NCBI GenBank assembly: GCA_041748075.1
Contig: JBGTDX010000145.1
Span: forward strand, 1-21,213
DNA from: JBGSYJ01 sp041748075
Lineage (GTDB): Bacteria > Acidobacteriota > Thermoanaerobaculia > Gp7-AA8
Direction: 5' to 3'
Length of the DNA: 21,213 nucleotides
Part shown: piece by piece, positions 1 through 8,306 of the stretch
Numbering within the stretch: the first letter of the stretch is position 1
How the letters are laid out: every line of letters begins with the position of its first letter
Made by a program: the position numbers and the translations under genes
Notes under the pieces: generated by a model
Databases searched by the model: none
Told to the model about the DNA's origin: nothing
The model's input: the letters and a program-made list of their open reading frames with translations, nothing else

Positions 1-1
1 T

Positions 2-3000
2 CCGGTGCTGTCGATCAATGACGTGACGGTGAACGAGGGCGGCTCTGCAGTGTTCACAGTGACGCTGACGGGCGGAACCTCGCAGACGGTGACGGTCGAC
101 TTTACAACGGCAGATGGAACGGCCGTGGTCGTGGACGACTATGTTGCGAACAGCGGTACGCTGACGTTCAACGCAGGCGTGACGACGCAGACGGTCACCG
201 TGGTAACGGTCGACGATGCGATCAACGAGCCGAGTGAGACGTTTTTCGTGAATCTCAGCAATGCCTCGAATGCCACGATCGGCGACGGACAGGGACAGGG
301 AACCATTACCGACAACGACGGCGTGCCGTCCGTAACGTTGAGCCTCGACGGCTCGCCGTTCGCGGAGAATGGCGGCGTCGCGACTGTGACTGCAACGCTC
401 TCCGCGCTGTCCGGTCAGGACGTCACGGTAAACCTCGGTCTTTCGGGCACCGCAACCCAGAACGTCGACTACATGCCCTCGGCACTCTCGATCGTGATCA
501 ACGCCGGAAACACCTCGGGAAGTATGACACTCACCGGCATCAATGACCTGATCGACGAGCTCGATGAGACGGTCATCGTCGACATCACTTCGGTCACGAA
601 CGGCACCGAGTCGGGAACCCAGCAGGTCACGGCCGTCATTACAGATGACGATGACCCTCCGTCGGTCACCTTGAGCCAGAGCGGCAGCCCCATCGCCGAG
701 AATGGCGGCGTGGCAACGGTCACCGCAACGCTCTCGGCGGCATCGGGACTCGCCGTTACGGTCAACCTCTCGTTCAGCGGAACCGCCGGTCCGAGCGATT
801 ACACGGCCTCGGGCAGCATCATCAGCATTCCGGCTGGCTCCCTCACCGGATCGATCACCATCACTGGAACGGACGACTCGATCGATGAGCCGGACGAGAC
901 CGTGGTTGTCGACATCGATTCGGTCGTGAATGCGACGGAAGGTACGCCCAGCCAGGCGACCGTAACGATTGCAGATGACGATGATGCGCCGGTGGTCAGC
1001 TTCACGGCTGCCGGGCAGTCGGTCAGCGAAGGTGTCGGAACGGTCACCGTCACCGCGCAACTGAGCGCGGTGAGCGGGCAGTCCGTCACCGTACCTTACA
1101 CAGTCACCGGAACGGCGGAGAACCCGGCGGACCATGATCTGGTCGCAGGAAACATTTCGATTCCTGCGGGCTCGCTCACGGGCAGCGTCACGTTCAATGT
1201 GGTGGACGACTCGACTAACGAGGCGGACGAGACGGTAGTACTCACGATGGGTGTTCCGACGAATGCCTCTGTCGGTACCCCTGCCGTACACATAGTCACC
1301 ATCAACGACAACGACGCGATGCCTTCGCTCTCGATCGGCGACGCAACACTGGTCGAAGGCGACAGCGGCGCTGCGATGATGCAGTTCACCGTCACTCTCT
1401 CGAGCGTAAGCGCGCAGGACGTGACGGTCGGGTATCAGACTGCAGATGTAACGGCAACGGCCGGTGCCGACTATACGGCCGCGAGTGGAACGCTGACGAT
1501 CGACGCCGGTCTGCTCTCCGGCACGATCGAGGTAGCAATTCTCGGCGACGAGCTCGCGGAAGGCGATGAGACTTTCACGGTGACGTTGAGCGGCGCGGTC
1601 AATGCGACCATCACCGATGAGACAGCCGTCGGAACGATCACGGACGACGACGCCGCGCCGGTGGCTGTCAATGACGGCTTCTCAGTCGACGAAGACACGA
1701 CTCTGACCGTCGCAGCGCCCGGCGTTCTGGGCAACGACACCGACGGGGACGGCGACACACTGTCGGCGGTTCTGGCCAGCGGCCCCGCCAGTGGTCTGCT
1801 GACGCTGAACGCCGACGGTTCGTTCGAGTACACGCCGAGCGCGGATTTCAACGGAACCGACAGCTTCTCCTACACGGCAACCGATGGCTTCAACACCTCG
1901 GCTGTGGCGACCGTGACGATCACCGTCGATCCGGTCAACGATGCCCCTGTTGCGAATGACGACGCATACACATCAGACGAAGATGTCGTACTGACGGTCC
2001 CGGCGCCGGGCGTGCTTGGGAACGATACCGACGTGGACAACGATACGCTCACGGCGTCGCTCGTTGCCGGTCCGGATGCGGCAGAGGGAGCTCTCGTTCT
2101 GAATGGAGACGGCTCGTTCGAGTTCACTCCCGCACAGGACTTCAACGGTACGGTCACATTCACGTACCTGGTCAACGACGGCACGGTCGATTCGAACACC
2201 GCTACCGTGACGCTCACGATCGATGCCCTCAATGACGATCCGGTTGCCGCGGCGGGCACGGCCACGACCGACGAAGACACGCCGGTGGATACCGATGTCC
2301 TCGCTTTCGTGACCGATGTCGACGGCGATACGCTCACCGTAACCGGCAGCACCAACGGCGCTAATGGAACCGTCAGCTGCACGGCGGCAGGTATCTGCAC
2401 TTACACGCCGGACGCCGATTTCAACGGGACCGATAGCTACACCTACACTGTCGATGACGGCAATGGCGGGACGGCCACGGGAACCGTGACGGTCACAGTC
2501 AACGCGGTCAACGACGCGCCTGTCGCGACAGCAGACAGCTACACGACCGACGAAAACGTCGCGCTCAGCGTTGCTGCTCCCGGCGTGCTCGGTAATGATA
2601 CGGACGCCGATGGCGACGCTCTGACCGCGGTCAAACTCAGCGATCCGGCAAACGGTACCGTGACGCTGAATGCAGATGGATCATTCCTTTACACGCCCGA
2701 TCCGAACTTCTTCGGGTCCGACAGCTTCACGTATGCCGCCAACGACGGCTCGGTCAATTCGAACGCGGTCACGGTCAGTCTGACCGTTATCTCAGCGGAC
2801 GACGATCCTTCACTCGCGTCGCTGGCCCCAGGGTCGATCTGCGAAGGTGGTCCCGAGTTCACGCTGACGGTCAACGGCGAGGACTTCGTAGCCGGCTCGA
2901 CGGTCGAATGGAACGGCAATGCCCGCGCGACGACGTTCGTCAGCGAAACGCAGCTGACGGCTGTCATTCCGGCGAGCGACATCGCCACGGCCGGCAGCGC

Positions 3001-3586
3001 GTCGATCTCGGTCACGAATCCGCTTGGAGGCGGAAGCTCGAACGTGATGACCTTCTCGGTGGGTGAGGATACAGACCCTCCGGCGGTCACCGCTCCCGCT
3101 GAGATCGTCATTCTTCAGACGGAATGCCAGGCCGGGTCGGGAGGTATCACGACCGCAAGCTCCATCGCTCTCGTCGACTTCCTTGCTTCTGCGACGGCGG
3201 TGGATGCCTGCAGCACGAACGTCGACCAGCTCGCACCGCAGTTCGGAGGGCTGGATATCGACGGCACGACGTTCCTCGGCGGTGGGGACAATGTGATTAC
3301 CTTCCGGTTCGTCGATGGCGCAGGGAACATCGGAACGGCCGACGCGAATGTTCGCGTGGTGCTGTACGGCGACCTCAATGAGGATGGATCGGTGGATGCG
3401 ACCGATCTGGTCATCATGGCGAACCATCTCGTCGGCAACATTCCGATGGGCACGGCACCGTTCACCGCGCCGATGGAACTGGTCGATCTCGATCGCAATT
3501 CGAGTCTCGACGCAGTCGATCTCGTCACCACGGCGCATTACCTCGTAGGAAACATTTCCTGCCTGCCGTACGCGAGCGGGCAGTAG
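2..3586 (+). CDS. Large repetitive extracellular protein with Calx-beta, cadherin-like, TIG-like and dockerin domains (5' partial)
   Basis: The frame is open to the window edge and the first visible residues are already inside a Calx-beta domain, so the true start lies upstream. A GTG at 5 is unlikely to be the real start. Counting from that GTG, five Calx-beta domains lie at about 1-106, 107-217, 218-327, 328-438 and 439-550, each ending in an acidic D-D/N-D motif. Four cadherin-like/Tandem-95 repeats (each with DEDT/DENV, LGNDTD and Y/FTP..F.G signatures) lie at about 551-646, 647-745, 746-837 and 838-934. An IPT/TIG-like domain follows at about 935-1020, then a HYR-like beta domain to about 1120. 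The C-terminus (1121-1193) is a type I dockerin: two EF-hand-like loops start near D1123 and D1161, each followed by a helix of the type DLV..A..LVG. Such proteins are exported and calcium-stabilised, and act in adhesion or surface assembly. Two cohesin-like genes follow directly, suggesting the dockerin binds a product of its own operon. The exact function is unknown. Confidence 0.93.
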   Translation, partial: PVLSINDVTVNEGGSAVFTVTLTGGTSQTVTVDFTTADGTAVVVDDYVANSGTLTFNAGVTTQTVTVVTVDDAINEPSETFFVNLSNASNATIGDGQGQGTITDNDGVPSVTLSLDGSPFAENGGVATVTATLSALSGQDVTVNLGLSGTATQNVDYMPSALSIVINAGNTSGSMTLTGINDLIDELDETVIVDITSVTNGTESGTQQVTAVITDDDDPPSVTLSQSGSPIAENGGVATVTATLSAASGLAVTVNLSFSGTAGPSDYTASGSIISIPAGSLTGSITITGTDDSIDEPDETVVVDIDSVVNATEGTPSQATVTIADDDDAPVVSFTAAGQSVSEGVGTVTVTAQLSAVSGQSVTVPYTVTGTAENPADHDLVAGNISIPAGSLTGSVTFNVVDDSTNEADETVVLTMGVPTNASVGTPAVHIVTINDNDAMPSLSIGDATLVEGDSGAAMMQFTVTLSSVSAQDVTVGYQTADVTATAGADYTAASGTLTIDAGLLSGTIEVAILGDELAEGDETFTVTLSGAVNATITDETAVGTITDDDAAPVAVNDGFSVDEDTTLTVAAPGVLGNDTDGDGDTLSAVLASGPASGLLTLNADGSFEYTPSADFNGTDSFSYTATDGFNTSAVATVTITVDPVNDAPVANDDAYTSDEDVVLTVPAPGVLGNDTDVDNDTLTASLVAGPDAAEGALVLNGDGSFEFTPAQDFNGTVTFTYLVNDGTVDSNTATVTLTIDALNDDPVAAAGTATTDEDTPVDTDVLAFVTDVDGDTLTVTGSTNGANGTVSCTAAGICTYTPDADFNGTDSYTYTVDDGNGGTATGTVTVTVNAVNDAPVATADSYTTDENVALSVAAPGVLGNDTDADGDALTAVKLSDPANGTVTLNADGSFLYTPDPNFFGSDSFTYAANDGSVNSNAVTVSLTVISADDDPSLASLAPGSICEGGPEFTLTVNGEDFVAGSTVEWNGNARATTFVSETQLTAVIPASDIATAGSASISVTNPLGGGSSNVMTFSVGEDTDPPAVTAPAEIVILQTECQAGSGGITTASSIALVDFLASATAVDACSTNVDQLAPQFGGLDIDGTTFLGGGDNVITFRFVDGAGNIGTADANVRVVLYGDLNEDGSVDATDLVIMANHLVGNIPMGTAPFTAPMELVDLDRNSSLDAVDLVTTAHYLVGNISCLPYASGQ
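323..985 (+). repeat. Tandem duplication of a Calx-beta domain, unit of 111 and 110 codons
   Basis: The second and third Calx-beta domains are close copies. The motif GAGAATGGCGGCGT occurs at 365 and again at 698, exactly 333 bases (111 codons) apart. The residues after it are nearly the same in both copies (AENGGVATVTATLSA followed by SG..VTVNL). The fourth and fifth domains are much more diverged. The pattern fits relatively recent internal duplication within the gene. Confidence 0.7.
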
Positions 3587-3594
3587 GAGACATG

Positions 3595-4158
3595 ATGAAG
3601 AGACTTGTATCGTTGTTGGTGTGTGGTGCGGCGCTCGCGCTGACGCCGGTTGCAGAAGCGTCGGATCCGCGCGCGCGGAAGCCGATCACCGAAGTGGCGC
3701 CTGACGGGGAGGCGAGGCTGCTCAGCTGGCCGGAGCGGGATCTCAGACGGGCGCTGATCGTCATACCCGTCACCATCGATCTGCAGGATGTGACCGTGAA
3801 CGAGCGTCCCGCGGTTCTCGCCGGCTACGTGGTCAAGGTGGAGTTCGATCCGAAGCAAGTGACCTACAGAGGGCTTTCGGGCGGTCTCGATCCGTACTTT
3901 GCGAACGATCCTTTCGCGACTGCTCCTGAAAAAGCGAATGCGGAAGGCGTTTTGAAGATCAGTGCAGTACAGACCAATGTCGCTCTGCCCATCGGCATGG
4001 TGAACGTCGCCCGGCTTCGCTTCTCGGAGACGGTGCCGGGCGGGTCCAAATCGATCCGGCTTTCGATTGAAAGTGCTGCTTCGGCCCTCGAAAGGGATGC
4101 CGATGGGCAGTTCCTCCGTAATCTCGACATCAGCATCAGGAAGGAAGCAAATCAATGA
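3595..4158 (+). CDS. Exported small protein with a cohesin-like domain
   Basis: The product is about 187 residues. The N-terminus (KR, then LVSLLVCGAALALTPVAEA) is a signal peptide with probable cleavage after A-E-A near residue 20. Residues about 55-180 have the cohesin pattern: a strand with IPVTIDL, a G-Y-V-V-K-V-E-F-D-P strand, a central GV.KISA strand, and a late VARLRFSETVPGG segment. Two ATG codons stand in tandem at 3592 and 3595. The AGGAG at 3585-3589 overlaps the previous stop codon and has a 5-base spacer to the second ATG, so 3595 was chosen. The gene begins 8 bases after the dockerin gene and overlaps the next one by ATGA, so all three probably share a transcript. Cohesins bind dockerins; that this one binds the dockerin encoded just upstream is inference. 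No catalytic domain is visible. Confidence 0.85.
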   Translation: MKRLVSLLVCGAALALTPVAEASDPRARKPITEVAPDGEARLLSWPERDLRRALIVIPVTIDLQDVTVNERPAVLAGYVVKVEFDPKQVTYRGLSGGLDPYFANDPFATAPEKANAEGVLKISAVQTNVALPIGMVNVARLRFSETVPGGSKSIRLSIESAASALERDADGQFLRNLDISIRKEANQ

Positions 4159-5441
4159 ACAGGTCGACGAGAATTTCAGGAAGGCGCGTCGCGCGCCGAA
4201 GCATCGTTGCTGCAGCCGTGATGTCGCTGCTCTCGGCGTCTGTGCTCTTCGGGCAGGCGACCCCATTCTCCTCACTTGCCGAAGTGTCTCTCAGCGGTCC
4301 CCTGGCGGGTGTGCAGGCCGGCCAGACATTCACTGTGGAAGTGAATGTCGATCTCACCGGAGTCACGGGAGGCTGTGGCGGAACGCAGGTTCCTGCCGTG
4401 CTGGGAGGGTACGCAATTCCGGTGAACTTCAACCGGACGCAGGTGCAATTCGTTTCAGCGTCGGGTTGTGATTCTCCGCAATTCGCGGGAGCTCCCACGA
4501 CAACGGACGTTGCCGCGGCGAATTCGGCCGGCAGGGTTTCCATCTCCGCGAGCCAGCCGAGCCAGATCGCGCCGACCGGAAATGTCTGCGTTGCGCGACT
4601 GACGTTTCAGGCTCTCGATGTGCCGGGTCAGATGATCATCGCCACCGAGCCGTCGCCGAGCCTCAGCTCCTCGTTCCAGACCTGCGCGGCCGGAAGCGGA
4701 GGGCCATCGTCGATTCCCGCCACGAGCCGAGGATTCGTGACGGACGTTTCGAATGAAGTGGCCGGCAGCATCATTCCGGTCGTGGCATCGACGCCGGGAA
4801 ATTTCGGTTCGTTTTTCAGGACCGCCGTTCAGATTCACAATCCGACCGACGAGACCATCACAGGCCGGTTCGTCTATCACCCGCAGAGGATCGCGGGGAG
4901 CACGGCCGACCCCTCTGTCGAGTACAGCATCCTTCCAGGCCACACTCTCGAGTATGCAGACCTCCTTCCGGCGATGAACCAGGCGGGGCTCGGAAGTCTC
5001 GACATCGTGCCGGACATCGGACCGCTTCCGCTCAGCATCGTGCGCATTTTCAATGATGCCGGCGAGGATGGAACGACGGGAATGACGGAGCTGCAGGTGC
5101 TGCCGGTGGAAGCGATCCGCGGCGGACAGGAGGCGGCGCTGATCTCGCCGATCGATCCCGTGGCTGCGCGGTTCAACATCGGAGTCCGCACGCTGAGCCA
5201 GGGAGCGAGGATGACGGTCGTGACCAAAGACGACGAGAATGTCGTCCTTTCGACCGTGACGAAGACTTACCCGGCCACCTATTTTGAACAGGTCTCCTCC
5301 GGAGAATTCCTCGGGCGTCAGATCGGCGCGAGCGAAACGCTCGTCTTCGTCATCGAAGAAGGCAGTGCGATCATCTATGGATCGACTACCGACAACATCA
5401 CGCAGGACCCCGCGCTGCAGATCGCGAAGCGGGTGAAATAG
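4155..5441 (+). CDS. Exported two-domain protein: cohesin-like N-terminus plus C-terminal beta-sandwich
   Basis: The product is 428 residues. The arginine-rich start (RRVARRS) and hydrophobic stretch to about residue 33 form a signal peptide, with likely cleavage near FGQA. Residues about 42-160 resemble a cohesin domain: AGQTFTVEVNVDL, an A-I-P-V-N-F-N strand in the position of the usual Y-D-P strand, GRVSISAS, and C-V-A-R-L-T-F. Residues about 200-425 form a separate all-beta domain starting IIPVVASTPG, with F-F-R-T-A-V-Q-I-H-N-P. I associate this domain with secreted acidobacterial proteins of unknown function. The ATG overlaps the preceding stop (ATGA), with AGGAAGGAA about 9 bases upstream. 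Four cysteines in the cohesin-like half may form disulfides. It is last in the secreted module and convergent with isocitrate dehydrogenase. A role as a surface anchor or scaffold for the upstream dockerin protein is inferred. Confidence 0.85.
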   Translation: MNRSTRISGRRVARRSIVAAAVMSLLSASVLFGQATPFSSLAEVSLSGPLAGVQAGQTFTVEVNVDLTGVTGGCGGTQVPAVLGGYAIPVNFNRTQVQFVSASGCDSPQFAGAPTTTDVAAANSAGRVSISASQPSQIAPTGNVCVARLTFQALDVPGQMIIATEPSPSLSSSFQTCAAGSGGPSSIPATSRGFVTDVSNEVAGSIIPVVASTPGNFGSFFRTAVQIHNPTDETITGRFVYHPQRIAGSTADPSVEYSILPGHTLEYADLLPAMNQAGLGSLDIVPDIGPLPLSIVRIFNDAGEDGTTGMTELQVLPVEAIRGGQEAALISPIDPVAARFNIGVRTLSQGARMTVVTKDDENVVLSTVTKTYPATYFEQVSSGEFLGRQIGASETLVFVIEEGSAIIYGSTTDNITQDPALQIAKRVK

Positions 5442-5450
5442 GCAAACGAT

Positions 5451-5524
5451 TGCCCCGGGGGCGGAGCTCCGCACTTTAACTGAAGCTTGTTGAAACTGAT
5501 TCTCGGATCCTCCGCCCCCAGGCA
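5451..5524. terminator. Long inverted repeat between convergent genes, possible bidirectional terminator
   Basis: GGGGGCGGAG at 5457-5466 is exactly complementary to CTCCGCCCCC at 5510-5519. The arms extend with TGCC and GGCA after one or two unpaired bases. The loop is about 43 bases. A second, nested perfect palindrome, GCGGAGCTCCGC, sits at 5461-5472. There is no T-tract on either side, so this is not a canonical intrinsic terminator, but its place between two converging stop codons supports a transcription-end role. Confidence 0.45.
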
Positions 5525-5528
5525 AGGG

Positions 5529-7763
5529 TTATCCCGGAGTCCCCGCTGCGTCGATGATCCCGTTCAGAGTCGCGCTCGGCCGCATCGCTGTCGAGGTCTT
5601 CTCGACGTCGGGATGATAGTAACCGTCAAGGTCGACGGGCTTTCCCTGCGCAGCGAGAAGCTCCCCGTTGATCGACGCCTCGTTTGCGACCAGCTGCTCT
5701 GCGATCGTCGCGTATTTCGCCCTGAGCTCCCCGTCGTTCGACTGCGCGGCCAGCGCCTCCGCCCAGTACATTGCGAGATAGAAGTGACTTCCGCGGTTGT
5801 CGATTTCGCCGACCCTGCGGGCAGGGGACCGGTTGTTGTCGAGAAACTTTGCGATCGCCTCGCCAAGAGTATCGGCGAGGACCTGGGCCTTCCGGTTCTC
5901 GAAGGTGACGGCGAGATGCTCGAGCGATGCGGCGAGCGCCGAGAACTCCCCGAGGGAATCCCAGCGGAGGTATCCCTCTTCGATGAACTGCTGAACATGC
6001 TTCGGGGCAGAACCTCCCGCTCCTGTCTCGAAGAGTCCTCCTCCGGCAAGGAGCGGCACGATCGAGAGCATCTTGGCACTCGTTCCGATTTCGAGAATCG
6101 GAAAGAGGTCCGTCAGGTAGTCACGCAGCACGTTGCCTGTGACGGAGATCGTGTCGAGCCCTTTGCGGATCCGCTCGAGCGAGTAACGCATCGCCTCCAC
6201 GGGTGTCATGATCCGGATTTCCAGTCCGCCGGTGTTCTCGTTCCGGAGATATCGCTCGACCTTCGCGATGATGTTCGCGTCGTGTGCGCGTTTGCCGTCG
6301 AGCCAGAACACCGCGGGCGCGCCCGTTGCTTTCGCTCTGCGTACTGCGAGCTTCACCCAGTCCTGGACCGGGATGTCTCTGGTCCTCGACATTCTCCAGA
6401 CGTCGCCGGCCTCCACGTCGTGCTGCATCAGTACGTTTCCTTCACCATCCACGACACGGACTGTTCCGTCCATCGGGATCTCGAACGTCGTCGGGTGGGA
6501 TCCGTACTCTTCCGCCTTCTGCGCCATGAGGCCGACGTTAGGAACCGATCCCATCGTCGCGGGGTCGAGCGCGCCGAATTCTTTGCAGTTCTCGATGATC
6601 TCTTCATAGATCGTCGAGTAGCAGCGGTCCGGGATGACGGCCTTCGTATCCTGCAGCTTTCCCTCGGCGTTCCACATCTTTCCCGAGTCGCGGATGACGA
6701 CCGGCATCGAGGCGTCGACGATCACGTCGTTCGGCGCATGGAGATTCGTGATCCCATGATCCGAGTCGACCATCGCCAGCGCGGGACGCCTCGCATAGGT
6801 GGCCTTGATGCCGGCCTCGATCGCCTGGCGGTCCGCTTCCGGCAGCGTCTGGATCTTTCGGTAAAGATCTCCGAGGCCGAGGTTGGGATTGATCCCCGCA
6901 TTTTTCAGGGCTGCGGCGTGCTGGTCGAACACGTCACTGAAGAAGACCGCGACCGCGTGGCCGAACAGGATGGGATCTGACACCTTCATCATCGTTGCCT
7001 TGAGATGAAGCGAGAGCAGCTGCCCCTTTGCCTTCGCGTCGTCGATCTGCTGTGCATAAAACTGCCGAAGGGCCTTCACGCTCATGAACGTGCCGTCGAG
7101 GATCTCGCCCGGCTTCGCGTCGAGTCCGTCTTTGAGGATCACCTTGCCGCCATCTTTCCCGGCCAGCTCGATCGAGAACGCACCGCCATCGTCCATCACG
7201 ATCGATTTCTCGTTGCCATAGAAATCGCCTTCGTTCATGTGCGCGACCTCGGCCTTCGAGTCGCGGCTCCATGCGCCGAGCTTGTGCGGCTTTTTCTTCG
7301 CGAAGTTCTTCACGGCGAGGGGGGCGCGGCGATCGGAGTTGCCTTCTCGGAGTACGGGATTGACGGCGCTGCCGAGAACCTTCGAATAGCGCGCCTGGAT
7401 CTCCTTCTCCTCGGCAGTCGAGGCCGCTTCCGGATAATCAGGAAGGTTGTAGCCCTGTGCCTGCAGCTCGCGGATCGCGTCCTTGAGCTGGGGAATCGAA
7501 GCGCTGATGTTCGGCAGCTTGATGATGTTCGCCTCGCGGGTCAGCGAAAGCTCGCCGAGTCGCGCGAGATCATCCGGAACCCTCTGACTTCCCTCGAGCC
7601 GATCCGGGAAGCTGGAGATGATGCGGCCGGCCAGCGAGATGTCACCTGTCTCCACGGAAACGCCGGTGCCTTTCGTGAACGCCTGTACGATCGGGAGCAA
7701 CGAGTGCGTTGCGAGGGCCGGCGCTTCGTCGACCTTCGTCCAGATGATCTTCTTGTCGGTCAT
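5529..7763 (-). CDS. icd: NADP-dependent isocitrate dehydrogenase, monomeric type
   Basis: This TCA-cycle enzyme oxidatively decarboxylates isocitrate to 2-oxoglutarate with NADP+ and needs Mg2+/Mn2+. The product is 744 residues, the normal length of the monomeric family. Family blocks visible in order are KIIWTKVDEAPALATHSLLP at the N-terminus, NEGDFYGNEKS at about 177-187, DSDHGITNLHAPNDVIVDAS, WRM.R..D.PVQDWVKLAV, FWLD..RAHD, and EIGTSAKMLSIVPLL with GGLFETGAGGSAPKHV at about 555-585. The ATG at 7763 was chosen over one at 7820. GGAAGGAAAG at 7772-7781 gives a good ribosome-binding site, and the probable -10 (TATACT) lies inside the longer version. The gene stands alone, convergent with the secreted module. 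Its product supplies NADPH and 2-oxoglutarate. A link to the benzoyl-CoA operon through 2-oxoglutarate:ferredoxin oxidoreductase is possible but not shown here. Confidence 0.97.
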   Translation of the reverse strand: MTDKKIIWTKVDEAPALATHSLLPIVQAFTKGTGVSVETGDISLAGRIISSFPDRLEGSQRVPDDLARLGELSLTREANIIKLPNISASIPQLKDAIRELQAQGYNLPDYPEAASTAEEKEIQARYSKVLGSAVNPVLREGNSDRRAPLAVKNFAKKKPHKLGAWSRDSKAEVAHMNEGDFYGNEKSIVMDDGGAFSIELAGKDGGKVILKDGLDAKPGEILDGTFMSVKALRQFYAQQIDDAKAKGQLLSLHLKATMMKVSDPILFGHAVAVFFSDVFDQHAAALKNAGINPNLGLGDLYRKIQTLPEADRQAIEAGIKATYARRPALAMVDSDHGITNLHAPNDVIVDASMPVVIRDSGKMWNAEGKLQDTKAVIPDRCYSTIYEEIIENCKEFGALDPATMGSVPNVGLMAQKAEEYGSHPTTFEIPMDGTVRVVDGEGNVLMQHDVEAGDVWRMSRTRDIPVQDWVKLAVRRAKATGAPAVFWLDGKRAHDANIIAKVERYLRNENTGGLEIRIMTPVEAMRYSLERIRKGLDTISVTGNVLRDYLTDLFPILEIGTSAKMLSIVPLLAGGGLFETGAGGSAPKHVQQFIEEGYLRWDSLGEFSALAASLEHLAVTFENRKAQVLADTLGEAIAKFLDNNRSPARRVGEIDNRGSHFYLAMYWAEALAAQSNDGELRAKYATIAEQLVANEASINGELLAAQGKPVDLDGYYHPDVEKTSTAMRPSATLNGIIDAAGTPG

Positions 7764-7802
7764 TCGCTCTGCTTTCCTTCCGGGAGGATTGGCAAGGCGT
7801 TC

Positions 7803-7808
7803 AGTATA
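7803..7808 (-). promoter_or_regulatory. Probable -10 box for icd
   Basis: The minus strand reads TATACT here, one base from the consensus TATAAT. It would start transcription near 7796 and give a leader of about 33 bases carrying the GGAAGGAAAG ribosome-binding site. No good -35 hexamer is present at 16-18 bases, so an activator may be needed. Confidence 0.4.
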
Positions 7809-7846
7809 GTTCGGCGGCACATCGCCGATGCGGTACCGAAGCCACC

Positions 7847-7863
7847 ATGACGGGTCCCGTCAT
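7847..7863. promoter_or_regulatory. Perfect-arm palindrome, possible operator upstream of icd
   Basis: ATGACGGG, a single T, then CCCGTCAT form two exact 8-base arms around one central base. The centre (7855) lies about 59 bases upstream of the start predicted from the TATACT box, a usual distance for a class I activator site. It could be coincidental. Confidence 0.35.
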
Positions 7864-7889
7864 TGCCACGCTCGAGGTGACACATCGTT

Positions 7890-8237
7890 TTGATTTCTTC
7901 ACAGCCTCTGAGCTGCGCTCTGGGAGTGATGCTAGGGCCCCGTGCTCACTTAATGAAAACGACCAGGTCACCGATCTGCATGACGAATGTCACAAGGGAT
8001 CTGCTCAGCGGAGCCGTGGCCGCTCGATCCGGCGGAATGGGCGCAGGTTCGCGACGGGGACGACTCACGAAGCTTCGTCTTCCGGAGAGGGTGGAACTGG
8101 GCCGGCACGGCGAGAGCAAGTTCCGGCGGATTGTGGAGTATGTGGGGGCGTTGCAGGAAGAAGCCAGGAATCGCACACCCCACGCTGAAAAATTTTCCAC
8201 CCGAGCGAGCAGGCTTCTGATGAACCTGCTTCAGTAG
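7890..8237 (+). CDS. Doubtful short ORF or gene remnant in the icd-SDR intergenic region
   Basis: The 543-base stretch 7764-8306 has no recognisable gene. The best reading frame starts at a TTG at 7890 (115 residues) with no clear ribosome-binding site. Its last 60 residues look coding: G/C dominates third positions and there is an amphipathic segment reading LPERVELGRHGESKFRRIVE and then YVGALQEEARNR. The first half looks random. It may be a small gene with a later start or the C-terminal remnant of a decayed gene. I do not recognise a family. A short inverted repeat (GCAGG/CCTGC) lies over its last codons. Nothing else was seen in this stretch apart from the icd promoter and palindrome. Confidence 0.25.
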   Translation: MISSQPLSCALGVMLGPRAHLMKTTRSPICMTNVTRDLLSGAVAARSGGMGAGSRRGRLTKLRLPERVELGRHGESKFRRIVEYVGALQEEARNRTPHAEKFSTRASRLLMNLLQ

Positions 8238-8306
8238 TTGGCCGAACATCAATACACACTGAGGGGAAGTCGGCGGGCTTTGACGGGTTGATGACTTTCG
8301 GACGCG

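Noticed and set aside
5..2800. Possible DNA repeat array or CRISPR-like periodicity
   Set aside because: The periodicity follows protein domains of about 95-111 codons with diverged DNA; there are no short identical repeats with unique spacers.
2810..3538. 242-codon minus-strand frame over the dockerin region
   Set aside because: The plus strand encodes an unmistakable dockerin and TIG-like region; the antisense frame has no recognisable fold.
4455..5525. 356-codon minus-strand frame over the second cohesin-like gene
   Set aside because: The plus-strand frame has a signal peptide, recognisable domains and a coupled start; the minus frame is an arginine-rich shadow.
5487..6980. 497-codon open frame on the plus strand antisense to icd
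   Set aside because: It mirrors the codon pattern of a clearly real isocitrate dehydrogenase; its translation is arginine/valine-rich with no domain, and there is no ribosome-binding site. Long antisense frames are expected in GC-rich genes.
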